NCBI GenBank assembly: GCA_026914095.1
Contig: JAPPIY010000240.1
Location: 1-10,010 of the forward strand
DNA: 10,010 nt
DNA from: Oligoflexia bacterium
GTDB lineage: Bacteria; Bdellovibrionota; Bdellovibrionia; Bdellovibrionales; UBA1609
Direction of reading: 5' to 3'
Positions 1 to 5,898 of the stretch are shown in pieces. The notes under the pieces are model-generated. The model was given only the letters and a program-made list of their open reading frames with translations, was not told the DNA's origin and made no database searches. The first letter of the stretch is position 1. Every line of letters begins with the position of its first letter. The position numbers were made by a program, and so were the translations under genes.

Positions 1-2
1 GC

Positions 3-224
3 TCTATCCTTCCTTTGGATTTATTCCCCAAAACCTTTGTTGATATTCTGCTTTGGACTCCCTTTCCTTATTTAATTTATTTCCCAGTAAAAATTTTAAT
101 GGGAGATCCGGTATCCAGCTCTTTTTGTTTTTCTGTTTTATTTGTATGGATTGTTATTCTGTTTTTTGTCACAAAATGGATTTGGAAAAAAGGTTTGAGC
201 CTTTATACAGGAGCGGGCATTTAA
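3..224 (+). CDS. ABC-2 type exporter permease, C-terminal part (5' end outside window)
   Basis: This is the last ~73 residues of an integral membrane protein; the frame is open to the left edge, so the true start lies upstream. What is visible is a hydrophobic hairpin: a Pro/Phe-rich stretch reading PLDLFPKTFVDILLWTPFPY, then a membrane helix (about FCFSVLFVWIVILFFVT), ending in a short cytoplasmic tail KKGLSLYTGAGI. This pattern, with a 'GL..Y...G' ending, is typical of the COG4587-type permease of the three-gene ABC-2 systems COG4587-COG3694-COG4586. The next permease starts one base after its stop, which supports one operon. The role, as half of the membrane channel of an exporter, is inferred from family and context. 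The substrate is unknown. Confidence 0.75.
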   Translation, partial: SILPLDLFPKTFVDILLWTPFPYLIYFPVKILMGDPVSSSFCFSVLFVWIVILFFVTKWIWKKGLSLYTGAGI

Positions 225-225
225 A

Positions 226-1002
226 ATGAAAAAATATCTAAGTGTTTATAGAGAGTTTTTTAAATCAAGCTTGAGTGAGGATTTAAGCTTTCGCGCCAAC
301 TTCACTCTTCAGTTTCTTATGAATGCCAGTTTTATTGGAGTTTATTTTTTTACTTCTGTTTTCATATTTAACCATGTGGAGCAGATTGGAATTTGGGACA
401 AAGATCAGTTTCTGTTTTTTTTGTGTTTTGCTTTATTTGTTGATCAGATTCACTATTTGATTTTCTCTTTTAATTTTTGGATTTTTAGCGATGAGGTTCG
501 CTTAGGCTCTTTTGATTTTACTTTGTTAAAGCCTTATCCCAGTTTGTTTATTACTTTTTTCAAAAGGCTGGCTACTCCAGGAGTTTTTACTGTTTTTCTA
601 GCTTTTTATATGCTCATTTATTTTGGTTTGAAGGCTAATTTAAGCGCTTGGATGTGGCTGTCTCTACCTTTTTGTGTCGTTTTATCCCTAGCTTTGCTTT
701 TGTCTATTGAGGTTTTAATTTCTATCTTCAATTTTTTTACGATTGAAGGCATTGGAATCAACCAGGCCCGTTTGCAGGTTCAACAGTTGTGCCGCTGGCC
801 GGATTTTATCTATAAAAATCCTGCTAGACTTTGGCTGATTCCTTTTTTAGCTATCACTTCTATCCCCGTTCGTTATCTATTAGATTTTAGCTATTGGACT
901 TGGCTAGCTATTTTATCGGCAGTGGTTTTTTTGTTTTGGTTTGCAATTATCTTTTTTATATGGCCAAAGGCTTTAAGTTTTTATGAGTCGGCCTCTAGCT
1001 GA
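226..1002 (+). CDS. ABC-2 family transporter permease (DUF990 / COG3694 type)
   Basis: This 258-residue inner-membrane protein has about six hydrophobic segments (roughly residues 26-50, 61-85, 114-135, 143-172, 202-217 and 224-246). The motif GSFDFTLLKPYPSLF at 94-108 and the terminal LSFYESASS are characteristic of the DUF990/COG3694 permeases that pair with a COG4587-like permease and a COG4586-like ATPase. The ATG lies one base after the upstream permease stop, and AGGAG at 209-213 is a somewhat distant ribosome binding site. The matching ATPase gene is not adjacent: it begins at 2790, after 1.8 kb of mostly minus-strand sequence. Codons for the last ten residues (ALSFYESASS) recur at 1870-1899. 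The transported substrate cannot be told from sequence. Confidence 0.88.
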   Translation: MKKYLSVYREFFKSSLSEDLSFRANFTLQFLMNASFIGVYFFTSVFIFNHVEQIGIWDKDQFLFFLCFALFVDQIHYLIFSFNFWIFSDEVRLGSFDFTLLKPYPSLFITFFKRLATPGVFTVFLAFYMLIYFGLKANLSAWMWLSLPFCVVLSLALLLSIEVLISIFNFFTIEGIGINQARLQVQQLCRWPDFIYKNPARLWLIPFLAITSIPVRYLLDFSYWTWLAILSAVVFLFWFAIIFFIWPKALSFYESASS

Positions 1003-1079
1003 TGTTGTTTTTGAAAAGATCATAGGAATAACCTATCTTGCTTATTGTTGGGAGCTTGTTGGTTGGGACAAATCGCTGA

Positions 1080-1346
1080 TTATTTTGAGTAAATTTGACT
1101 GACTTTTTTTGACTCAATTTTGACAAGTTTATCAAGGTTCATTTTTATTGCTGCAACATCTGTTTTTAAAGTTGTGACATCTGTTTTTAAAGTTGTGACA
1201 TCTGTTTTTAAAGTTTTTATGTCTTCCTGCATGGGTTTAATTTTTGCATTTAAAATTGTGTTAAAGCCTACAAGCAAAAAAGATAAAACCGCAGTGAAAG
1301 CTATGATAGCTTGAAATAAAGGAGTAAGAATTTTTAGTTTATCCAT
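1080..1346 (-). CDS. small membrane-anchored coiled-coil protein, function unknown
   Basis: This 88-residue protein is on the minus strand. Residues 1-6 are polar and basic; about 7-32 form one transmembrane helix (LTPLFQAIIAFTAVLSFLLV). Residues 35-78 are charged and heptad-like, with three consecutive copies of TLKTDV[TA] at 45-65, so a parallel coiled coil projecting from the membrane is likely. The basic first residues suggest N-in topology, with the coil outside the cytoplasm. On the minus strand a GAAGG site sits about six bases before the ATG at 1346, which supports real translation. It is not part of the exporter operon, being opposite in strand. I recognise no named family. The regular heptads could reflect repeat expansion rather than a specific function. 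Confidence 0.6.
   Translation of the reverse strand: MDKLKILTPLFQAIIAFTAVLSFLLVGFNTILNAKIKPMQEDIKTLKTDVTTLKTDVTTLKTDVAAIKMNLDKLVKIESKKVSQIYSK
1156..1218. repeat. 21-bp tandem repeat, three copies, inside the coiled-coil gene
   Basis: The unit ACATCTGTTTTTAAAGTTGT plus one G recurs at 1156, 1177 and 1198; the third copy degenerates in its last bases. The period of 21 bases equals seven codons, so each unit encodes one heptad (TLKTDVT) of the predicted coiled coil. Copy-number change would lengthen or shorten the coil by whole heptads without breaking the frame. Confidence 0.9.
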
Positions 1347-1446
1347 AAGCGCCTTCTAAGCTAAATATTAGCCTATCTGCCATTATATGTCAAGCTTTAT
1401 AATTGCTAAAAGTATGACCGCTTTTGACTGCGCTTGTCTTAATATA

Positions 1447-1562
1447 CCTTATCGGGTTTGAAATTTTCAGGTTTTAGCTGGATTCCCGCTGTTGCGGGAG
1501 TTCAGCTTTCTGGGAGAAAGCTGAACAGTCAGACAGGAAAACCTAAACAGGATCAGTATTAC
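1447..1562. repeat. palindromic intergenic repeat with two hairpins
   Basis: Two back-to-back stem-loops are visible: TCCCGC-TGTT-GCGGGA at 1484-1499, and a perfect 12-bp stem GTTCAGCTTTCT-GGG-AGAAAGCTGAAC at 1500-1526. The right end contains GGAAAACCTAAACAGGATCA (1536-1555), which recurs exactly at 5864-5883 as the right end of another element. The left end (about ATCGGGTTTGAAATTTTCAG) loosely resembles the inverse of the right end, so terminal inverted repeats are likely. The 17 bases 1488-1504 also occur, inverted, inside lnt (4407-4423). The boundaries given are approximate. It is most likely a non-autonomous mobile repeat. Confidence 0.65.
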
Positions 1563-1662
1563 TTGATTTTGCGTAAAATCCCTATAAATAAAGATTTATT
1601 AGCGCTAACTTTTATTAGACTGCATCCAAAAGTTTTAAACTGATTGAATTTTCCTCCCTTTT

Positions 1663-1707
1663 ATCACTCCCGCTCAGCTTGTCTTCGCGAAAGCGGAGAA
1701 CAGGAGT
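1663..1707. repeat. imperfect palindrome of the CTCCCGC/GCGGGAG type
   Basis: The segment opens with ACTCCCGC and closes with CAGGAGT, so the outer arms ACTCC/GGAGT pair. The centre contains CTTCGCGAAAGCGGAG with the palindrome TTCGCGAA. It shares the ACTCCCGC start with the repeat inside lnt (4410-4417) and with the minus strand of 1447-1562. It is probably a decayed member of the same palindromic family; no protein is encoded. Confidence 0.45.
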
Positions 1708-1866
1708 CTAGTTGTAGCCTGAATTTTTAAACACGATTGGTATATAACACCATACATAAATTTTAAACTAGAGATATAACATTTTTAGAGAAAGAAACCT
1801 TTTATTTGTAAGGGTTTTGAGGCTTTTTGGAAAAAATACCTATAGTTTAATAGATCACTTAGCAAA

Positions 1867-1920
1867 AAAGCTTTAAGTTTTTATGAGTCGGCTTCCAGTG
1901 AGTTTATTAAATTTTTCTAG
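1867..1920 (+). pseudogene. duplicated C-terminal tail of the ABC-2 permease
   Basis: Bases 1870-1892 repeat 970-992 exactly (23 bases, offset 900). The next nine bases differ only at third codon positions: GCC/GCT Ala, TCT/TCC Ser, AGC/AGT Ser. The first copy then stops with TGA, while this copy reads on as ...ALSFYESASSEFIKFF and stops at TAG 1918-1920. Upstream of 1867 there is no permease homology and there is an in-frame stop, so only the tail remains. The pattern suggests a fragment of an allelic or paralogous permease that diverged under coding constraint before being joined here. Confidence 0.6.
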
Positions 1921-1921
1921 T

Positions 1922-2685
1922 TTAGTTACAACTGCCGCCGCTCCAAGTTTGTCCAGCGGGGCAATCGCAAGTGGATCCATTCCAAGTTCGTGGAGGGGGG
2001 CAAGAGATACAACTAGAGCCGCTCCAGTTTTGCCCAGTGGGGCAATCGCAAGTGGATCCATTCCAAGTTCGTGGAGGGGGGCAAGAGATACAACTAGAGC
2101 CGCTCCAGTGTGATCCCGCCGGGCAGACGCAGTTAGTTCCTTGTAAGATTTGTCCTCCGGTACAAGTCGGTAAGGTTATATACAGTTGGATCCATTCCAG
2201 ATTTTTCCAGAAGGGCAGACGCAAGAAATTCCATTAAAAAATTGTCCACCTGTACATGAAATTGTTGTTGTAAAACTACAGCCAGCTCCACAGTTCCCCA
2301 CAGTCCCAGCTCTGCTGTCTGTGTGAACAATATCCCCTTGAGCTGTAATACAGGAGGCGGCCTTATTATAAGCCGAATCTCCCAGATTAATTTCCAAACA
2401 CCAATTGTTCTCCCATTTTGTTATTTTGGTTTGAGAGCTGTTGTTATTGGCTTTCCAGCTGGCTCCATTAGCTTGAGTCAAATAAATTTCATTTAACTCA
2501 GCAAGATCGGTGTCTAGGTCAAGGAGCTGGTTGGATTTTACTTTGTCATAGGCTTCTGTTAAGACGGATTCAACACCCGCTTTTTTGCTTGAGTTTTTAT
2601 AAGAGAGATAGGAAGGAATGGCGATAGCGGATATGACACCGATGATAGTGACAGTAGTTAAGAGCTCAACCATAGAGAAACGCAA
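1922..2685 (-). pseudogene. type IV pilin-like protein with C-terminal Cys-rich repeats, frameshifted
   Basis: The first frame (2685 to 2176, 169 residues from TTG) has a pilin N-terminus, FSMVELLTTVTIIGVISAIA, with the conserved Glu five residues after Phe, then a globular region with Cys at 96, 112, 132 and 136. It ends in a Cys-rich module (about 144-169: C-TGGQ-x5-C-x-CP-x-G-x2-W-x-G-x2-C). A TAA interrupts it at 2178-2176. The next frame (to 1922) continues with three more modules of about 27 residues (TCTGGQILQG..., then CPPPRTWNGSTCDCP twice). Removing two bases from TATATA (2177-2182) restores one frame of about 250 residues reading NCITLPTCTGG. The residue before FSMVELL is Arg instead of the Gly needed by prepilin peptidase, and no ribosome binding site is visible. 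It is probably a pseudogene; a silent cassette or phase-variable gene is possible. If made, it would be a pilus or pseudopilus subunit with a disulfide-rich surface tail. Confidence 0.7.
1947..2108. repeat. 81-bp tandem repeat encoding 27-residue Cys-rich modules
   Basis: Bases 1958-2028 and 2039-2109 are identical over 71 positions (offset 81), with a few differences in the remaining ten. More divergent units flank them towards 2230. Each unit encodes one module containing CPPPRTWNGSTCDCP and WSGSSC on the minus strand. The exactness of the two inner copies, against the divergence of the outer ones, suggests recent duplication by unequal exchange or slippage. Confidence 0.92.
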
Positions 2686-2789
2686 GCACAGAGAAAGCTT
2701 TGAGCTTTAAAATTTTGAGAGGCCAGTTTATAAAAGCTTTTTTAATAAAAACTTGCCGAAAAGCGATAAATAAGCCATAAAAGGCAGAT

Positions 2790-3767
2790 ATGATTGAATG
2801 CAGGAAGCTGTCTAGGGATTTTAAAGTTTTTAAAAAGAACGAGGGTTTTAAGGGAACTGTTCGCTCTTTTTTTAAAAGAGATTATTATATCAACCCGGCG
2901 GTTAAGGATTTTGATTTAGAGCTTGGAAGTCATGGTTTGGTGGGGCTTTTAGGACCTAACGGCTCTGGCAAAACAACTTTAATGAAGATGATGACAGGGA
3001 TCATTGTTCCCAGCCGCGGGACAGTGAAGGTTTTAAACGAAATCCCCAGCCATAGAAAAAACAGCTTTAAAAAAAATATCAGTTTAGTTATGGGGCAGAA
3101 GGCTCAGTTGTGGTGGGATATTCCTGTTATGGATTCCTTTTTATTGTTTCAAAAATATTATGAAATTGAGGAGACAGATTTTAGAAAAAGGGTTAATGAG
3201 CTGGGGGAGAGGCTGAATACTAGAAAGCTGTTTCACATTCCTGTTAGAAAGCTCTCTTTAGGGGAGAGGATGAAAATGGAGTTAATGGCCTGCCTGCTCC
3301 ATGAGCCTAAAGTTATTTTTTTAGATGAGCCTACTATTGGTTTAGACATAGTTGCTCAGAAGAGCGTGAGAGCTTTTTTAAAAGATTACTATCAAGAAAA
3401 AAAACCATTGATAATTTTAACTTCTCATTATATGGCGGATGTGGAGGCTCTTTGTGAAAAAATTATTTTAATTTTAGAGGGGGTAAAAAAATTTGAAGGC
3501 TCTATAGATGATTTTAAAGGCCGTTTCCGAAAAGAAAAAACCTTAGTTTTTAACTTTGAAGAAGAGGTGAAGAGCTTTTCAAGAGACTTGGAGGAGAAGT
3601 TTCATTGTGAATGGAGCAAAGATCGCAGTCAGCTTAAAATTCGTGTTCCTGAAAAACAATTAAAAAAGACTGTGATTCAGATTTTAAACCAGTTTTCAGT
3701 GAGTGATTTTCACACAGAAAAGGTGGGAGTAGAGGAGGTTATGGATGAGATTTTATCTGGCTCTTAA
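2790..3767 (+). CDS. ABC transporter ATP-binding protein (COG4586-like, ABC-2 exporter)
   Basis: This 325-residue cytoplasmic ATPase should power the exporter formed with the permeases at 3-1002. Visible motifs in order: Walker A GPNGSGKTT at 55-63, Q-loop Gln103 (VMGQK), signature LSLGE at 155-159, Walker B VIFLDEP at 175-181, and switch His213 in TSHYM. The GQKAQLWWDIPVMDSF stretch around 102-117 is typical of the COG4586 subgroup that partners DUF990 permeases. Residues ~240-325 form a C-terminal extension common in ABC-2 exporters. AAGG at 2781-2784 gives a ribosome binding site five bases before ATG. The 3' end overlaps lnt by 23 bases. All catalytic motifs are intact, so the exporter is probably functional despite the 1.8 kb separating ATPase from permeases. 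The substrate is unknown. Confidence 0.93.
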   Translation: MIECRKLSRDFKVFKKNEGFKGTVRSFFKRDYYINPAVKDFDLELGSHGLVGLLGPNGSGKTTLMKMMTGIIVPSRGTVKVLNEIPSHRKNSFKKNISLVMGQKAQLWWDIPVMDSFLLFQKYYEIEETDFRKRVNELGERLNTRKLFHIPVRKLSLGERMKMELMACLLHEPKVIFLDEPTIGLDIVAQKSVRAFLKDYYQEKKPLIILTSHYMADVEALCEKIILILEGVKKFEGSIDDFKGRFRKEKTLVFNFEEEVKSFSRDLEEKFHCEWSKDRSQLKIRVPEKQLKKTVIQILNQFSVSDFHTEKVGVEEVMDEILSGS

Positions 3768-5562
3768 AGATTTTTTTAAAATTTATAAATCTTCTATTTT
3801 GTCTGGAGTTCTTTTTGGCTGTAGCTTTATCCCTTTTCCATTTTTTCTTTTATTGTTTTGTTTAGTCCCTCTGTGGAATTTTATTTATCAACAGAACTCA
3901 TTAAAGCGGGTTCTTGTGGCTTGTTTTACCACTCAATTTATAGCGGCTTGTATTGGTTTTAATTGGATGATCTACACCTTTCATTTTTTTGGAGGAATCA
4001 ACTGGCTTTTCAGTTTTATTTTATTGTTACTATTTTGCTCGGCCGTGGCTTGTTATGTGGCCCTTTCAGGCTGGCTTTGGTTTGTTGTAACGAAAAAGAG
4101 CGTTTTAAATTCAACGCCTGTTAAGCTGATTTTATTTCCTCTTATTTTTTCTGTTTTACACTCCCTTATTCCTACACTTTTCCCTTGGAATATGGGCTAC
4201 CCCTGGTTTTGGGGAGGCTTATGGGGGGCGCAAACAGCAGAGCTTTGGGGCTTTCGTTTTTTAGACACTGTGTTTTATATTTTTAATCTTTTGTTTTTGA
4301 TAGTCTATCATCATCTTTATCAAAAAAATCAAAGCTATTCGGGGGAAAACACATCAAGCCTGTTTAAATTTTTATCCCAGCTTGTTCCGTTTTTTTCCAA
4401 GAAAGATGAACTCCCGCAACAGCCGTCATTCCTACAAAAGCCGTCATTCCCGCGAAAGCGGGAATCTTCAGAAAAAACCTCAAAACTCCAATTAGAGCAG
4501 AATAAAATAAAAAAGCTAATGTTGGCTTTGACTCGCATTCGTTTGGATAGGGTGGGAGTTAAGGCTCTGTCAGGAGCTGTCTTCCTATTTGTATTTTTAA
4601 ATGGTTTGGGATTTTATTTAAAAAAGAGGCTCCCAGCTCCCGATGAAAATTTAAATGTTATATTAGTTCAACATAATATATCTTCAAAGGAGGAAGACCC
4701 TAAGCCGTTTAAAAATTTTAAGCAAAAAGCTTTTTATGCCTTGAGAACCCTCACTTACCGCTCTTTAAAGCAGATGAAAAAAGATAAGGTAAAAGCTAAA
4801 GACATTGATTTTATTGTATGGCCGGAGGGGGCTTACCCTTATACCATCAATAAAAACCGAACAAGAGCAATGGGTCTTTCTAAACTGGTGAAGGTTTTGA
4901 AAATTCCTTTAGTTACAGGAGCTTTCACTAGAGATGGAGATCAGTATAGCAACTCTTTGGTTGCTTTTGACAGAGAGGGAAATATTTTACAGCCCGTTTA
5001 TGATAAGATGAAGCTGGTTATTTTTGGAGAGTATATTCCTCTCACGGATAAATGGCCTTTTCTAAAAAAATTATTTCCTTATTTTGGATCCAGTCTGACA
5101 CCAGGAGATTCCCTACAAGTTCAAGAGATGGAAAGTAAAAAAATTGGCTGGCAGATTTGTTATGAGGCTTTATTTGATCATTTAAGCCGTGAATTGGCTA
5201 ATAAAGAGGCTCAGTTTTTAGTGAATCTTACAAATGACTCTTGGTATGGCTCGTGGCAAGAGCCTTATCAGCACTTAACAATGAGTTTGGCAAGAGCGAT
5301 TGAAATCAGACGGCCTATAATCCGCAGTACCAACACGGGCTTTTCTGGAGTGGTTTATGCCGATGGGACATTGGCGCCTCGCTCTCCTATGAATAAAGCT
5401 TGGTTTTATCGGTATAAGGTTCCTTATTATAAGAACCCGCCAAAAACTTTATTTATGAGTTGGGGCTATTATATCAATGAAATTTTTTTGTCTCTGTTGC
5501 TGTTTTTTGTGATACTCTTGAGTCGAAAAACAAGAAATATAAGATTCAAGACTATAGCCTAA
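3745..5562 (+). CDS. lnt: apolipoprotein N-acyltransferase
   Basis: Lnt transfers an acyl chain from phospholipid to the N-terminal cysteine of apolipoproteins in the inner membrane, the last step of lipoprotein maturation. The 605 residues show several N-terminal membrane helices (about 15-190), a further helix at 275-292, a periplasmic carbon-nitrogen hydrolase domain (about 300-545) and a final helix (575-593). The catalytic triad is in place: Glu361 (WPEGAYPY), Lys421 (YDKMKLVIFGEY) and Cys472 (QICYEALF); Glu429 of FGEY and the NLTNDSWYG and TNTGFSG motifs are also present. ATG 3745 is preceded by AGGAGG at 3733-3738 and lies inside the ATPase gene, so translation is likely coupled. It is about 90 residues longer than E. 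coli Lnt. Part of the excess is a loop at ~220-255 containing FLQKPSFPRKRESS, encoded by a palindromic repeat. Confidence 0.95.
   Translation: MRFYLALKDFFKIYKSSILSGVLFGCSFIPFPFFLLLFCLVPLWNFIYQQNSLKRVLVACFTTQFIAACIGFNWMIYTFHFFGGINWLFSFILLLLFCSAVACYVALSGWLWFVVTKKSVLNSTPVKLILFPLIFSVLHSLIPTLFPWNMGYPWFWGGLWGAQTAELWGFRFLDTVFYIFNLLFLIVYHHLYQKNQSYSGENTSSLFKFLSQLVPFFSKKDELPQQPSFLQKPSFPRKRESSEKTSKLQLEQNKIKKLMLALTRIRLDRVGVKALSGAVFLFVFLNGLGFYLKKRLPAPDENLNVILVQHNISSKEEDPKPFKNFKQKAFYALRTLTYRSLKQMKKDKVKAKDIDFIVWPEGAYPYTINKNRTRAMGLSKLVKVLKIPLVTGAFTRDGDQYSNSLVAFDREGNILQPVYDKMKLVIFGEYIPLTDKWPFLKKLFPYFGSSLTPGDSLQVQEMESKKIGWQICYEALFDHLSRELANKEAQFLVNLTNDSWYGSWQEPYQHLTMSLARAIEIRRPIIRSTNTGFSGVVYADGTLAPRSPMNKAWFYRYKVPYYKNPPKTLFMSWGYYINEIFLSLLLFFVILLSRKTRNIRFKTIA
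4407..4470. repeat. palindromic repeat inserted in frame in lnt
   Basis: The segment holds a direct repeat AGCCGTCATTCC at 4421 and 4439 (18-base period) and a perfect stem ATTCCCGC-GAAA-GCGGGAAT at 4446-4465 with a GNRA-type loop. The encoded peptide contains PSFPRKRESS, the well-known translation of ATTCCCGC..GCGGGAAT-type genomic repeats seen in several proteobacteria. It lies in the loop between two membrane helices of Lnt, away from the hydrolase domain. Bases 4407-4423 equal the reverse complement of 1488-1504, linking it to the intergenic repeat. Confidence 0.85.
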
Positions 5563-5682
5563 TAGATAGAGGGCAAACTAGATAAAGCAAAGAGCTTTTT
5601 AATTAGATTTGAGTTGGATTTAGTAAAATACCTTCCCCGCTAAAAAAAAACTCAAGAAGAAGACCGATATTTTTCATATATA
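5547..5682. repeat. first copy of duplicated lnt-downstream tract
   Basis: Bases 5547-5581 match 7147-7181 with a few differences, and 5578-5682 match 7495-7612. The match starts inside the last codons of lnt (CAAGACTATAGCC TAA) and runs to CGATATTTTTCATATATA. Relative to the downstream copy it lacks 317 bases at CTAG and has three AAG triplets at 5654-5662 where the downstream copy has seven. No gene is encoded beyond the lnt tail. The equivalent sequence at 7495-7612 lies just upstream of the pentapeptide-repeat gene. Confidence 0.9.
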
Positions 5683-5884
5683 GTAATCTTGTTTTAAATT
5701 TCAGTGTTGAATACTCTTCAAAAACTTATAAATGAAAGGCTTAAAACGAGTTCGGCTTTGACCACAATGCGCCCTCAGGGCGCTTTGTGGCAAAATGCAT
5801 GTTTGAGATTTTAATCCTTTCATTTATAAGTTTTTGAAGAAAGAGCCTAAATATTTAAAAACCGGAAAACCTAAACAGGATCAC
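5683..5884. mobile_element. MITE-like palindromic element inserted at TATATA
   Basis: About 202 bases with no coding capacity. TATATA occurs at both edges (5677-5682 and 5885-5890). The imperfect terminal inverted repeats match at 21 of 28 positions (TATATAGTAATCTTGTTT... against TATATAGTGATCCTGTTT...). Inside lies a 32-base inverted repeat with one mismatch (5715-5746 and 5809-5840), and at its centre a 13-bp stem with one T-T mismatch (5762-5790). The equivalent site at 7605-7625 reads straight through (CATATATACATCTGTATTTG), so it is an empty site. A TA target duplication would fit mobilisation by an IS630/Tc1-mariner type transposase; that is inference. The right end shares 20 bases with the repeat at 1536-1555. 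Confidence 0.75.
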
Positions 5885-5898
5885 TATATACGTCTGTA

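Larger units (their letters stand above)
1347..1869. other. gene-free stretch rich in palindromic repeats
   Basis: No convincing gene lies here; the short open frame at 1458-1643 runs straight through palindromic repeats and has no ribosome binding site. The stretch holds the hairpin repeat at 1447-1562 and the imperfect palindrome at 1663-1707. The segment 1795-1831 resembles 7415-7450, the right part of the inserted element upstream of the pentapeptide gene. The segment 1840-1854 (CTATAGTTTAATAGA) resembles the lnt-tail repeat CTATAGCCTAATAGA at 5552 and 7152. The rest shows nothing recognisable. Confidence 0.6.

Noticed and set aside
1458..1643. Open frame of 61 codons between the coiled-coil gene and the pilin
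   Set aside because: It reads across two hairpins of the palindromic repeat and lacks a ribosome binding site.
1947..2110. Regular repeats considered as a CRISPR array
   Set aside because: The 81-base units are contiguous with no unique spacers, and they encode protein modules in one frame.
4335..4538. Minus-strand frame in lnt with 'SRFRGNDG'-like peptide
   Set aside because: This is the reverse reading of the palindromic repeat inside lnt; lnt itself is intact and conserved on the plus strand.
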